A stretch of DNA of 64,000 nt from Beutenbergia cavernae DSM 12333 (GCF_000023105.1 NC_012669.1:1674001-1738000), one strand, 5' to 3'; positions 14,963 through 24,611 are shown, numbered from the stretch's first letter. Notes: a model not told the origin generated them from the letters alone. Made by a program: numbers and translations.

Positions 14963-16861
14963 ATGGCTTCGCCCTCCTTCCTCCCCGCCGGATCCATCAC
15001 GCCGCACGGCTGGATCGCAGCCCAGGCACGACAGAACCTCGACGGCTTCCTCGGCGCGATGCCGGGGATCTGCGTCGAGGTCGGGTCCGAGGTCTTCTCT
15101 CACGGCCGGCTGGGGCGGGGGAGCGCAGCCGAGAACGTCGCGGCCGTGCCGTGGTGGAACGGGGAGAGCGAGGGGAACTGGCTCTGGGGGTGGAGTGCTC
15201 ACGTCCGCCTGGTGGGGACGGACGCCGAACGCGCCGAGGCCGACCGCCGGATGCGGGACGTCGTCAGCGCCGGTGCCGACGACGGCTACCTCGGGATGTT
15301 CGATTCCGAGCTGCGCGAGACCGGCGCCATCCCCGGCGACTGCTGGACCCAGAGCCGCGTCCTCGGAGCCCTCGCTGACTGGGCGGCGGCCACCGGTGAC
15401 GCCGGGCTGCAGGACGCCTGGCAGCGCGCCGTGACGGAGCTGGCGGACCGGCTCCCGGACCAGCTGGGCGGCGTCTTCGGCGAGCCGGTGGCGGAGTCCC
15501 TCGTGCGCGGCCACGACCTCCAGATCGTGGACGTCCTCGCGGCGGCCGCGCGGCGTGGTGACGAGAGGCTGGCCCGCCTCGCGGACGCCGTCTACCGCCA
15601 CTTCGACGACGCCGAGCTGAGTTGGATCGAGGACGACGCCCAGCTGGACCAGCTCCGCGAGGAGCCGGACTTCCGCGGCCACGGGCCGCACGTCGTCGAG
15701 AATCTCCGGATCCCGCTCCGGGTGGCCGAGCTCGTGGGGGAGACGGATCCGGAGCGGGCCGCCGACCTCCGGGCGGCCGCAGCAGCGGGTTGGGCGAAGC
15801 TCGGCCGCGCGCTCGGCGTCACGGGAGCGATCCGGAGCGACGAGGCGGTCGGCGTCCCGCACGAGCCGGCGCGTCCGGTGCCGGAGGCAGGGCAGGAGTA
15901 CTGCGCGATCACCGAGCTGGCGCTGACGGCGCTGCACTTCGCTCGGATCGCGGACGCGGAGGGCGCACTCGACCTCGTGGAGCGCCTGTGGCTGAACGCC
16001 GCGCAGGCCGGCCGGGCGAAGGATGCGGGCGGGGCGGCGTACTTCACCGCGGAGAACCAGGTCGCGGCGACGGCGTCCATGGGCCCGCGGTGGGACCTCT
16101 CGCCCACCCACGACGACGCCGCTGTCTGCTGCGTTCCGAACGCGGGGCGGATCCTGCCGATCGTCGTGGATGCGAGCGTGGTGGCCGACGACGCCGGTGC
16201 GCAGGTCTGGTTGTACGGTCCGGTCGAAGCTCGGGTGCCGTGGCGCGGCGTGGAGATCCGCATCCGGCAGGAGACGGCGTACCCGTTCGAGGACCAGGTC
16301 CGAGTGCAGGTCACCGGAGCGCCCGAGGGATTCGCGCTGCGTCTGCGGCGACCCTCGTGGCTGCCGGAGCTGCCCATGGAGGCGTTCGCCGGCGCGACGG
16401 TCACGGTCGACGACGACGGCGTCACCGTCGCCGGCCGGTGGCCCGAGAACGCCGAGCTGACGCTCGACCTCGCCGCCCCGGTGCGCGCCGAGCGATCGGT
16501 CGACGGACGGACGGCGCTCGCTCGAGGGCCGCTGGTGTTCGCCGTCGACGTCCCCGCGGACGTCCGGTCCACCCGGCAGTACCCGGGATCCGACCTGGCG
16601 GATCGCGACGTCGTCCCCCGGGATCCCGCCCGCGTCCTCGCTCCGTATCTGCTGCCGGACTCCGTCGCGAGCACGCAGGTGTCGGTGCTCGAGGTCACCG
16701 CCGACCCCTGGGCCGAACCACCCGTGCGGCTCCAGACCGTCGCCGTGGATCCGAACCCGCGCGCGGAGTCGCTCGGCGGCAGCGGCCGGCGAACGATCGA
16801 TCTCGTCCCCATCGGGTCGACCACTCTCCGCCACACGTGCCTGCCGAGCCTGCCGCGCTAG
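14963..16861 (+). CDS. GH127-family glycosidase (beta-L-arabinofuranosidase-like)
   Basis: A 632-residue protein without a signal peptide, hence cytoplasmic. It has the (alpha/alpha)6 barrel plus beta-sandwich layout of DUF1680/GH127. The zinc-bound catalytic residues of that family can be matched: Glu312 and Cys314 in GQEYCAITEL, and the pair Cys389-Cys390 in AAVCCVPNAGR, the second of which corresponds to the unusual Cys nucleophile of HypBA1. GH127 enzymes release L-arabinofuranose from beta-linked oligosaccharides. It is co-transcribed with the FAH gene. Family assignment is good; exact linkage is not proven. Confidence 0.82.
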   Translation: MASPSFLPAGSITPHGWIAAQARQNLDGFLGAMPGICVEVGSEVFSHGRLGRGSAAENVAAVPWWNGESEGNWLWGWSAHVRLVGTDAERAEADRRMRDVVSAGADDGYLGMFDSELRETGAIPGDCWTQSRVLGALADWAAATGDAGLQDAWQRAVTELADRLPDQLGGVFGEPVAESLVRGHDLQIVDVLAAAARRGDERLARLADAVYRHFDDAELSWIEDDAQLDQLREEPDFRGHGPHVVENLRIPLRVAELVGETDPERAADLRAAAAAGWAKLGRALGVTGAIRSDEAVGVPHEPARPVPEAGQEYCAITELALTALHFARIADAEGALDLVERLWLNAAQAGRAKDAGGAAYFTAENQVAATASMGPRWDLSPTHDDAAVCCVPNAGRILPIVVDASVVADDAGAQVWLYGPVEARVPWRGVEIRIRQETAYPFEDQVRVQVTGAPEGFALRLRRPSWLPELPMEAFAGATVTVDDDGVTVAGRWPENAELTLDLAAPVRAERSVDGRTALARGPLVFAVDVPADVRSTRQYPGSDLADRDVVPRDPARVLAPYLLPDSVASTQVSVLEVTADPWAEPPVRLQTVAVDPNPRAESLGGSGRRTIDLVPIGSTTLRHTCLPSLPR

Positions 16862-16906
16862 CGGGGGCTGCGGTTCGGGTCTGCGGACAGCGCGCGCAGC
16901 CTGTCG

Positions 16907-16936
16907 TTGCGGATCGCTGAGGCGACCCGCTACGGT
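16907..16936 (+). promoter_or_regulatory. Promoter of the secreted amylase gene
   Basis: TTGCGG (16907-16912) and TACGGT (16931-16936) are separated by 18 bp. The -10 sequence is identical to that of the 3062 operon promoter. The TTG start at 16988 follows with GAAGGAG upstream. Confidence 0.5.
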
Positions 16937-16987
16937 TTTACCGGGAAGCGAACGAACTGGATCAACCGACGTCGAAGGAGACTCTCG

Positions 16988-19159
16988 TTGAGGCACGCGT
17001 TCCGCAAGGTGACCCCTGTCCTCGTCAGCGCGGCGGGGCTCGCGCTGCTCGTGCCGACCGCCGTCGCGGCGCCTGCCGAGTCCGCCCCGGCCGCCTCGGG
17101 CCACGGCCACGCTCGCCCGCCCGTGACCGAACCGTGGCGCTCGCCGATCGACGGCGAGCAGTTCTACTTCGCCATGACCGACCGGTTCGCCGACGGCGAC
17201 CCCAGCAACAACCTCGGCGGCTACGCGCCGGAGGAGTCCGGGTACGACCCGACGAACCCGAACTTCTACCACGGTGGTGACCTGGCGGGCCTCGAGGCGG
17301 GACTCGACTACATCGCCGGGCTCGGCACGGATGCGATCTGGGTGACGCCGCCGATGACGAACAAGCCGATGATGGTGTTCTGGGGCTTCTATGAGCTCGC
17401 GGCCTATCACGGCTACTGGACGCTCGACCTCACGACCATCGACCCGCACCTCGGCGGGGACGAGGCCATGCGGTCGTTCATCGCCGCAGCGCACGACCGC
17501 GGTATCAAGGTGTACTTCGACATCGAGATCAACACGACCGCCGACATCATTCAGTACGCCGACGGTGACGCGACCTATGTGCCGATCGCCGAGCGGCCGT
17601 GGCGGGACGCCGACGGAAACCCGATCGACATCGCCGAGCTGGCAGGGGAGGAGTTCCCGGAGCTGGATCCGGCCGTCTCCTTCCCCCACGAACCGGTGAT
17701 CCCGGCGGGCCAGGAGGACGCGAAGACGCCAGCGTGGCTCAACGACCCCACGCTCTACCACAACCGCGGTGACTCGACCTTTACCGGCGAGTCCGTGACG
17801 TACGGCGACTTCCTCGGCCTCGACGACCTGATGACCGAGCACCCGCGCGTCGTCGAGGGAATGATCGACGTCTACACGGACTGGATCGACTTCGGCGCCG
17901 ACGGCTTCCGCATCGACACGGCCAAGCACGTGAACTTCGAGTTCTGGCAGGAATGGTCAGCGGCGATCATGGATCACGGCCACAGCGTGGGGCGCGAGGA
18001 CTTCTACATGTTCGGTGAGGTGCTGGAGTTCGAGCAGCAGGTGCTCGCCCCGTACGTCCGCGACACCGACATCGGCGGGATCCTGGACTTCCCGTTCGCC
18101 GGCAGCGTCATCGACTTCACGCGCGGCGGTGCGCCGTCCGAGCTCGGCGAGTTCTTCGGCGAGGACGACCGCTATCTCACGCCGGCATCCTCTGCGGCCG
18201 GTCTGCAGACCTTCGTCTCCAACCACGACATCGGACGTATCGGGCAGCAGCTCGCGGGGACTGACCACGCCGCCGACCGCACCCGGCTCGCGCAGGACAT
18301 CCTCATGCTCAGCCGCGGCAACCCGATCGTGTACTACGGCGACGAGCAGGGCTTCACGGGTGGCGGGACCGACGACGCCGGAAACCCGTTGGCCGCCGAC
18401 GTCGCCGGGCGGCAGGACATGTTCGGCACCCAGGTCTCCGGGTATCGCAGCCAGCTGCTCGTCGACGGGACGCTGATGGGTGACGGCGCGCACGTCGACA
18501 CCGACGTCCCGCTGTACGAGCGCATCAGCGAGCTTGCGGACCTGCGCTCCGAGTACCCGGCGCTCGCCACAGGGGCGCAGGTCGAGCTTCCCGTCACGCA
18601 GGACGAGAGCGGGATCGCGTTCGCCCGGATCGATCGCGACGAAGAACGCGAGTACGTGGTGCTGTTCAACAACAGCACGACGAGTCAGACGCTCGAGGTG
18701 GATGCCTTCACCCAGCGGAGCCGGTTCCGGTATCTGCTCGGGGACGGGCGCGCGCCGCGTTCCGACGCCGACGGCGTGCTGCAGGTGAGCGTCCCGGCGC
18801 TGGGCACCGTCGTGCTTCGCGCGGACCGGCCCCTGCGAGCACCGGCACGGCCTGAGGCCGTGACGCTGGACGCCGTCGCCGCGGACGAGCAGTACGTGCA
18901 GGTGAGCGCGCAGGTCGACCAGGACCACTGGTACGAGACGTCGTTCTCGTGGCGGGAGGGGTGCACGGGCGAGTGGCAGCCGCTCGGTACTCACGACCGC
19001 AACCACCCTCGCGTGTTCCACGACGTCCGGGCCCTGGCCGCGGGCACCACGGTGGAGTACGCGGCGGTCACGACCGACGTGCGAGGCCGCCACTCGGAGG
19101 CGCGGACCGAGCTCGTGATCCCGGGAGGGGACGCCTCGGCCACCGGCTCCTGTCGGTGA
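16988..19159 (+). CDS. Secreted alpha-amylase family (GH13) glycosidase
   Basis: A 723-residue exported protein. TTG 16988 is chosen because GAAGGAG lies seven bases upstream and a normal Sec signal peptide (RHAFRKVTPVLVSAAGLALL) begins there. The GH13 barrel spans about residues 55-480. The nucleophile is Asp310 in DGFRIDTAKH, the acid/base Glu344 in MFGEVLE, and the transition-state Asp414 in SNHD. The last about 120 residues look like an all-beta C-terminal domain plus a fibronectin-like stretch. It should cut alpha-glucans outside the cell. The next gene starts inside its stop codon. Confidence 0.92.
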   Translation: MRHAFRKVTPVLVSAAGLALLVPTAVAAPAESAPAASGHGHARPPVTEPWRSPIDGEQFYFAMTDRFADGDPSNNLGGYAPEESGYDPTNPNFYHGGDLAGLEAGLDYIAGLGTDAIWVTPPMTNKPMMVFWGFYELAAYHGYWTLDLTTIDPHLGGDEAMRSFIAAAHDRGIKVYFDIEINTTADIIQYADGDATYVPIAERPWRDADGNPIDIAELAGEEFPELDPAVSFPHEPVIPAGQEDAKTPAWLNDPTLYHNRGDSTFTGESVTYGDFLGLDDLMTEHPRVVEGMIDVYTDWIDFGADGFRIDTAKHVNFEFWQEWSAAIMDHGHSVGREDFYMFGEVLEFEQQVLAPYVRDTDIGGILDFPFAGSVIDFTRGGAPSELGEFFGEDDRYLTPASSAAGLQTFVSNHDIGRIGQQLAGTDHAADRTRLAQDILMLSRGNPIVYYGDEQGFTGGGTDDAGNPLAADVAGRQDMFGTQVSGYRSQLLVDGTLMGDGAHVDTDVPLYERISELADLRSEYPALATGAQVELPVTQDESGIAFARIDRDEEREYVVLFNNSTTSQTLEVDAFTQRSRFRYLLGDGRAPRSDADGVLQVSVPALGTVVLRADRPLRAPARPEAVTLDAVAADEQYVQVSAQVDQDHWYETSFSWREGCTGEWQPLGTHDRNHPRVFHDVRALAAGTTVEYAAVTTDVRGRHSEARTELVIPGGDASATGSCR

Positions 19160-20793
19160 CGCCCGCGAGGGCACCCGGGGTGCTCGTCCAGGAGCAGCTC
19201 GTCCGAATCTCCGACGGCACGCTGCTCGCGACGGACGTGTTCCGGGCCGCGGACGAGCGCCCGCGGCCGGTGCTGCTCGTGCAGACGCCGTACGGGCGCG
19301 CAGGCCTCCGCCAAGGGCTGGATCCGGTGTCGCTCGTGCGCAGCGGGTGGGCGGTCGTCCTGCAGGACATCCGGGGTCGGTGGGACTCGGGCGGCAGCTA
19401 CCGGCCGTGGCATCACGACGCCGCCGACGGCGCCGACGTGATCGCGTGGTGCCGCGACCAGCCCTGGTCCGACGGGTCGGTGGTCATGCAGGGAGCCTCC
19501 TACGACGGCATCACGGCATGGCTCGCGGCGAGCACGCTGCCGCCCGGGCTGGCCGCGATCTCGCCGGTCGTGTCCTCCGCCGACGTCTACGACCCGATGA
19601 TCACGTCGGGCGGCACGCTCAACCTGGGCTTCCTCGCGAACTGGGGTCTGGGCCACGTGACGGTCGGGGACCCGGGCACGAGCGCGGAGGTGGCCGGCCG
19701 CGCGGCCGACCTGCTGGCGAGCTGGGAGCGAACCGTCGAGCGCGCCGACGTCGTCGAGCAGATCGCGGCGTGCTTTCCGCCGGCCCAGGAGTGGTTCGGG
19801 ATCTGGCGTGGAGACGAACGACGCACCTGGGTCGAGCCGCTGGAGGGCACGCCGCTGCAGCGCGACGGGCTGCCCGCGTTCCACCTGACCGGCTGGTTCG
19901 ACACGTTCGTCGAAGGCGCCCTCCGCGCCTACTCCGTGCTGCGCGCGACCCCGGCGGGCGGCGCCCAGCGCCTCGTCGTCGGGCCCTGGGCGCACGCCTC
20001 CGTCTTCGCCACCTCGTGCGGTGACCTCGAGTTCGGACCGCGAGCCAGCGGATGGGACCGATTCCCGGGCGAACAGCAGGAATTCCTGCGACGGGCGGCC
20101 GCCGGGCAGGACACCGGCGGCGGCGCCACGATCTGGGTCATCGGTGCACAGGACTGGGCGGAGCTCGACCACTGGCCCCCGCCCACGAGCGCCACGTCCC
20201 TGTACGCCGACCTCGCCGGCCGGCGCACCGCCCAGTGGCGCCGCGAGCCCGTCGACAGCGCCGGGCGGCTGGAGTGGGAGCACGACCCGGCGCGTCCCGT
20301 CCCCACGACCGGCGGGCGGATCCTGCATCCCGATCCGCCACACGGCCCCGGGCCCCGCGACAGGGGCACGCTCCACGCGCGGGACGACGTCGCCGTCGTC
20401 ACCTCGCCGGCCCTCGACGCCGATCTGCTCATCATGGGCGAACCGGAGCTCGACCTGACGCTCACGAGCTCGACGGCGCTCACGGACCTCCACGTCCAGC
20501 TCGTGCAGCGCACCCCGGACGGCCGGGCCGTCGGGCTCGTCGGACGCGCGCACCGGCTCGCGCTGACACCGCACGAACCGACGCGCGTCCGGGTCGGCCT
20601 CGGCACCATCGCCGCCCTGATCCCCGCCGGTCACGAGATCGCCGTCGAGCTCGCGTCCAGCAACTTCCCCGCGCACGACGTCTTGCCGGAAGCGGGCTCC
20701 AGGCGGGTGGACGTCGCCGCCGGGCGACAGCTGCGCCTGACCCTGCCGCTGTGGGACGGCAGGGCAGGCCGCGCCGCGCCGGCTACCCCTTGA
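19156..20793 (+). CDS. CocE/NonD family hydrolase (S15-like alpha/beta hydrolase)
   Basis: A 545-residue protein whose GTG start overlaps the amylase stop (GTGA). The N-terminal alpha/beta-hydrolase core has the nucleophile Ser115 in GASYDGI. A GWFDTF motif (probable Asp region) and GPWAHASVF (likely catalytic His) follow. The C-terminal jelly-roll domain from about residue 390 (DRGTLHARDDVAVVTSPAL) is the one found in cocaine esterase and X-Pro dipeptidyl peptidases. No signal peptide is seen, so it appears cytoplasmic despite being coupled to a secreted enzyme. Its 3' end overlaps the convergent permease gene by 11 bp. Confidence 0.87.
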   Translation: MTPARAPGVLVQEQLVRISDGTLLATDVFRAADERPRPVLLVQTPYGRAGLRQGLDPVSLVRSGWAVVLQDIRGRWDSGGSYRPWHHDAADGADVIAWCRDQPWSDGSVVMQGASYDGITAWLAASTLPPGLAAISPVVSSADVYDPMITSGGTLNLGFLANWGLGHVTVGDPGTSAEVAGRAADLLASWERTVERADVVEQIAACFPPAQEWFGIWRGDERRTWVEPLEGTPLQRDGLPAFHLTGWFDTFVEGALRAYSVLRATPAGGAQRLVVGPWAHASVFATSCGDLEFGPRASGWDRFPGEQQEFLRRAAAGQDTGGGATIWVIGAQDWAELDHWPPPTSATSLYADLAGRRTAQWRREPVDSAGRLEWEHDPARPVPTTGGRILHPDPPHGPGPRDRGTLHARDDVAVVTSPALDADLLIMGEPELDLTLTSSTALTDLHVQLVQRTPDGRAVGLVGRAHRLALTPHEPTRVRVGLGTIAALIPAGHEIAVELASSNFPAHDVLPEAGSRRVDVAAGRQLRLTLPLWDGRAGRAAPATP

Positions 20794-21661
20794 CGGCTCC
20801 GGCGGTCAGGCCGGAGACGATGTAGCGCTGCAGGAACAGGAACAGGATCACGATCGGCGTGGCGGCGATGACCGAGCCGATCGCGAAGACCCCCCAGTTC
20901 GAGTTGTTCGTCTCCGACACGAACTGGAACAGCCCGACGGCGATCGTCCACTTCTCCTGCGACTGGAGGATCACCTTCGGCAGCACGAAGTCCGAGACGG
21001 TCCCGATGATCGACAGCAGGCCGACGACGACGAGGATCGGCGCCGTCAACCGGAGGATCAGCGCCCAGAAGATCTGGGCGTGCGTCGCGCCGTCGATCTT
21101 CGCCGCCTCGTCGATCTCGCGGGGCACGGTGTTGAAGAACCCGTACATGAGGAACGTGTTCACGCCGAGCGCACCGCCCAGGTAGACCATGACGAGGCCC
21201 AGGTGGCTGTTCAGCCCCAGGATCGGCACCACCTTGCCGAGCGCCGTGAGCAGCAGGAACAGGGCCACGAACGCGAGGATCTGGGGAAACATCTGGATGA
21301 TGAGCAGCGAGATGAGCGTTCCTCGGCGGCCCCGGAACCGGAACCGGGAGAACGCGTAGGCCGCCGCGGCGCCGAGGAGAACCGTGCCGATGGCCGTCAC
21401 GACGGCGATTCCGATGGTGTTCCGGACCCAGGTCCAGAACATCGTGGAGTTGAGGTCCGCGAGATTGTTCAGCGACACGCTCTCGAAGAGGCGGTTGCTC
21501 CCGACAAGCGTGCCGGAGTCGCGGAACGCCGCGGAGACGATGACGACGATCGGGAAGATCGCGTACAGACACACGAGCACGGCGAACACGTGGCGCCAGC
21601 CCACGTCACGGAACCGGTGCATCGGCGACGGCGTCGCGGCGGGGCGGGACAGCGCAGTCAT
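20783..21661 (-). CDS. ABC sugar importer permease, MalG type
   Basis: A 292-residue protein with six membrane spans, starting at ATG 21661, which overlaps the MalF-like stop by one base. The EAA loop reads EIDEAAKIDGATHAQIFWAL and the C-terminus SGLTAGAVKG, both close to MalG consensus. It is the last gene of the long minus-strand operon that begins at 28784 and overlaps the end of the convergent hydrolase gene. Confidence 0.93.
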   Translation of the reverse strand: MTALSRPAATPSPMHRFRDVGWRHVFAVLVCLYAIFPIVVIVSAAFRDSGTLVGSNRLFESVSLNNLADLNSTMFWTWVRNTIGIAVVTAIGTVLLGAAAAYAFSRFRFRGRRGTLISLLIIQMFPQILAFVALFLLLTALGKVVPILGLNSHLGLVMVYLGGALGVNTFLMYGFFNTVPREIDEAAKIDGATHAQIFWALILRLTAPILVVVGLLSIIGTVSDFVLPKVILQSQEKWTIAVGLFQFVSETNNSNWGVFAIGSVIAATPIVILFLFLQRYIVSGLTAGAVKG

Positions 21662-23286
21662 CAGGCGATCTCCTCGAGCTGGCGAGTCCGGCGGAAGGTG
21701 AGTAGCGAGATCACTCCGACGAAGATGAAGATGAGGATCGACATGGCGCTGGCCAGGGCGTACTCACGGGCGCCGGTGCCAGACAGTCCCGAGATCTGAT
21801 ACACCATCGAGATGAGGATGTCCGTCTGGCCGATGGGCAGGCCGGACCCCGGGAAGGGCGGACCTCCCCGCGTCAGCATGTAGATCAGCGAGAAGTTGTT
21901 GAAGTTGAAGGCGAACCCGGCGATCAGCAGCGGCGCCACTGCCACGAGCAGGAGCGGCAGCGTGATGCGATACCAGACCTGGGTTCCCGAGGCGCCGTCG
22001 ATCCTGGCGGCCTCCGTGAGCTCGTCCGGGATCGCCTGGAGCGCGCCGGTGCAGATCAGGAACATGTACGGGAAGCCGAGCCAGAGGTTGACGCCGATGA
22101 GCGCGACCTTGGCGAGCAGGGGATCGGTGAGCCACGGGATCTCCGCCCCGCCGAGGAACACCTGGTTGATGAATCCGTACTTCGTGTTGAGCATCCCGGC
22201 CCAGAGCAGCGCCGACATGAAACCCGGGAACGCATACGGAAGGATCATCACGGAGCGGTAGTAGCGCTGCCCGCGCAACCGGGGGCTGTTCATCACCACG
22301 GCCACGACGAGCCCGAACAGGAACGAGAGCACGACCGAGCTCAGCGCGAAGACGACCGACCACACGAAGACCTGAAGGACCACCGGAGCGAGCCGCGCGT
22401 CGGTGAACGGCTTCGCGAAGTTGTCCCACCCGATCACGGTGACCCAGCCGGTCTGGAGCGTCTCGCCGTCGTCGTCGGCGAAGTTGCCCCGCCCGTTGTC
22501 GTGGTAGACGACGCCGGTGGTCGTGTCCGTGAGCGTGTCGGTGGCCGCGTCGTAGACCATCGTCGACTGGTACAGGTACGCCGTCCGGCCGTCAGGGGTG
22601 CGCAACGACCCGTCCTCGACGTCGTCGCTCACCGGCACGCGAAGCTCGGTGACCTCGGTCTGACGCTCCAGCAGGTCGGCGAAGCCGAGTACCTGCCATC
22701 CGGGGACGGCGGTGATCGTCGTGCCGTCGACACTCGCCTCGGGAACCTCTTCGAGAGGCTCGGTGGCGGTGCCGACCTGGACCTCGTCGTCGACGACGAC
22801 GGCCAGGCCGAGCTCGTCGTCGTCGAGGACGACGACGGTCGGCAACGCCTCGGACCCCTCGACCCGGCGCTCGTGCTGGGCGAGCGCGGCGTCGATGGCG
22901 CCCTGCTTGTCGGTGTAGTGCCCGTCGCCGTAGTTCGTGAACGCGATGTACCCGTTGTAGGCGATCCCGAAGACGTTGTAGGCCAGGAGGAGCAGGATCC
23001 CGGGCAGGAGGTACTTGAGCGCGCGGGAACGATTCGTGAAGTACGCGTAGTTGAGGGCGGCGAGCGCCGCCGTGAGCGCTCCCGCGATGATCCAGCTCTC
23101 CTGCATCACCGCGGAGACGAGGCAGAACAGGAGCGCCGCGTCCAGGAGCGCCATCAGGGCGATCTTGACGAACCACCCGGGCCGCAGGACGTCACCGGCG
23201 GAGCGCCCGCGGCGCCGGGCGGGGGAGAGGCCCCCGTCCGGCGGCAGCGAGCCGCTGGCGTCCTTGGAGTCGAGGACGTTGACCAC
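21661..23286 (-). CDS. ABC maltose-type importer permease with large external loop, MalF type
   Basis: A 541-residue protein, much longer than the UgpA-type permeases elsewhere in the window. After the first membrane spans comes a roughly 180-residue extracytoplasmic insertion (about residues 110-290), equivalent to the P2 loop of E. coli MalF that contacts the binding protein. The EAA loop reads ELTEAARIDGASGTQVWYRI. GTG 23286 lies just after the SBP stop. With the neighbouring malE- and malG-like genes it forms a maltose-class importer, though the enzymes upstream suggest the substrate need not be maltose. Confidence 0.92.
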   Translation of the reverse strand: MVNVLDSKDASGSLPPDGGLSPARRRGRSAGDVLRPGWFVKIALMALLDAALLFCLVSAVMQESWIIAGALTAALAALNYAYFTNRSRALKYLLPGILLLLAYNVFGIAYNGYIAFTNYGDGHYTDKQGAIDAALAQHERRVEGSEALPTVVVLDDDELGLAVVVDDEVQVGTATEPLEEVPEASVDGTTITAVPGWQVLGFADLLERQTEVTELRVPVSDDVEDGSLRTPDGRTAYLYQSTMVYDAATDTLTDTTTGVVYHDNGRGNFADDDGETLQTGWVTVIGWDNFAKPFTDARLAPVVLQVFVWSVVFALSSVVLSFLFGLVVAVVMNSPRLRGQRYYRSVMILPYAFPGFMSALLWAGMLNTKYGFINQVFLGGAEIPWLTDPLLAKVALIGVNLWLGFPYMFLICTGALQAIPDELTEAARIDGASGTQVWYRITLPLLLVAVAPLLIAGFAFNFNNFSLIYMLTRGGPPFPGSGLPIGQTDILISMVYQISGLSGTGAREYALASAMSILIFIFVGVISLLTFRRTRQLEEIA

Positions 23287-23289
23287 GAC

Positions 23290-24564
23290 TCAGCTCTCGT
23301 CGATCGCCTGTTGGATGTTGTCCGCCATCGTCTGCCACGTCGCGCGCGGGTCTGCCCCGTTCATGATGTCGACCTGCGCCCGACCCCAGGGGACCCAGAC
23401 CAGGCCCATCTCGGGGATCGAGGGCATCGGCACGCCGTCCGCGCCAGCGGCGGCGAACCCGGCGTTGAGCGGGTCGTCGGTCACCTCGGGCGACTCCGCC
23501 GCCTCGGTGAGCGCCGGCGTCCCGGGGCCGTAGCGGAAGAGCTCGAGCTGACCCTCGACCGAGCCGACGTAGCTGGTGAGGAACTCGTTCGCGAGGAGCT
23601 GGTTCTCGCTCTCGGCGGAGACGACGAAGCCCTGCACGCCCACGAACGGTCGCGACGGCTCACCGCCGGCCGACGGCACGGGGAGGACGTCGACGTCGAG
23701 CCCCGCCTCCCGGATGTCGGCACCCTGCCACGGCCCGCTGAGGAAGTACGGCGCGCGGCCGTCGAGGAAGGCCTGCTTGGCGATGTCGTCGGTCATCGCC
23801 GGGTCGAAGGCGCCGGTTCCGCCGGGGCCCTGCGTGCCGAGCCACTCCGCGAACGCGAAGCCCTCCTCGTTCCCGAGCGTGAGCTCGGGCAGGTAGTTGC
23901 CCTGGTCGTCGCGCGCGAAGATCTCCGACCCGAACGACGTCTCGACGGGGTACATGTTGTAGGGGTTGCCGGCCTCGGTGACGGCTGTGACCATGCCGAA
24001 CTCGGCGCCGACGGCGTCCGTCGAGGCGAGCATCTCGTCCCACGTCTCCGGGGCGTCGGTCGTGAGCGCGTTGTTCCGGATGAGGCCGATGTTCTCGAGC
24101 GCGTACGGGACTCCGTACGCCTGGCCGTCCACGGAGAAGGCCTCCACGGCGACGGGGTTGAGCGCGTCGGCGAGCGCACCGAGTTCGACCGGCGCGATGA
24201 GGCCGGCCTTGACGAAGTTCCCGATCGCGTCGTGCGGCGTGACGATGATGTCCGGGCCCTCGCCCGTGGGCACCTGGGTGGTGAAGTCGTTGCCGATGTC
24301 CGAGAAGTTCTTCTGGACGAGCTCGACGTCGACGCCGGGGTAGTCGGCCTCGAACGTGGCGATGATCGCCTCGACGGCGGGGAACTTCGTCCCGTCGGTC
24401 CAGATCTCGAGCGAGCCGGTCAGGTCGCTCGGCGCCTCCGACTCCTCGGCGCTCGGCGTGGGGCTCTCGTCGTCCTCGGCCCCCGATGCCCCGCCCGAGC
24501 AGGCGGTGAGAGCGAGCGCCGCGGACGCCGCGAGGGCTGTCGCGAGGGTCAGACGTTGCTTCAT
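23290..24564 (-). CDS. ABC maltose-type importer, solute-binding lipoprotein
   Basis: A 424-residue protein with a Sec lipoprotein signal (lipobox LTAC, Cys22), an acidic Glu/Ser/Pro linker, then MalE-like sequence: SLEIWTDGTKFPAVEAI, PTGEGPDIIVTPHDAIG, PYALENIGLIRN, ATWQTMADNIQQAI. GGAGGA lies seven bases before ATG 24564. It is separated from the upstream SDR gene by a 47-bp gap containing a stable hairpin, which could raise its expression relative to upstream genes. Confidence 0.93.
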   Translation of the reverse strand: MKQRLTLATALAASAALALTACSGGASGAEDDESPTPSAEESEAPSDLTGSLEIWTDGTKFPAVEAIIATFEADYPGVDVELVQKNFSDIGNDFTTQVPTGEGPDIIVTPHDAIGNFVKAGLIAPVELGALADALNPVAVEAFSVDGQAYGVPYALENIGLIRNNALTTDAPETWDEMLASTDAVGAEFGMVTAVTEAGNPYNMYPVETSFGSEIFARDDQGNYLPELTLGNEEGFAFAEWLGTQGPGGTGAFDPAMTDDIAKQAFLDGRAPYFLSGPWQGADIREAGLDVDVLPVPSAGGEPSRPFVGVQGFVVSAESENQLLANEFLTSYVGSVEGQLELFRYGPGTPALTEAAESPEVTDDPLNAGFAAAGADGVPMPSIPEMGLVWVPWGRAQVDIMNGADPRATWQTMADNIQQAIDES

Positions 24565-24592
24565 GGTGTCTCCTCCTTGAGAAACGGGTAGG

Positions 24593-24610
24593 CCCCGCGG
24601 GCGTGCGGGG
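24593..24610 (-). promoter_or_regulatory. Intercistronic GC-rich hairpin between the SDR and binding-protein genes
   Basis: CCCCGC and GCGGGG arms with a 6-nt loop sit in the only sizeable gap of an otherwise overlapping operon. No T-run follows on the transcript. It may protect the downstream mRNA or attenuate readthrough, which would let the binding protein be made in a different amount from the enzymes. Confidence 0.4.
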
Positions 24611-24611
24611 T

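Noticed and set aside
14531-17929. Open frame of more than 1100 codons on the minus strand
   Set aside because: Antisense to FAH, GH127 and amylase genes, all with intact catalytic motifs; it has no recognisable domain.
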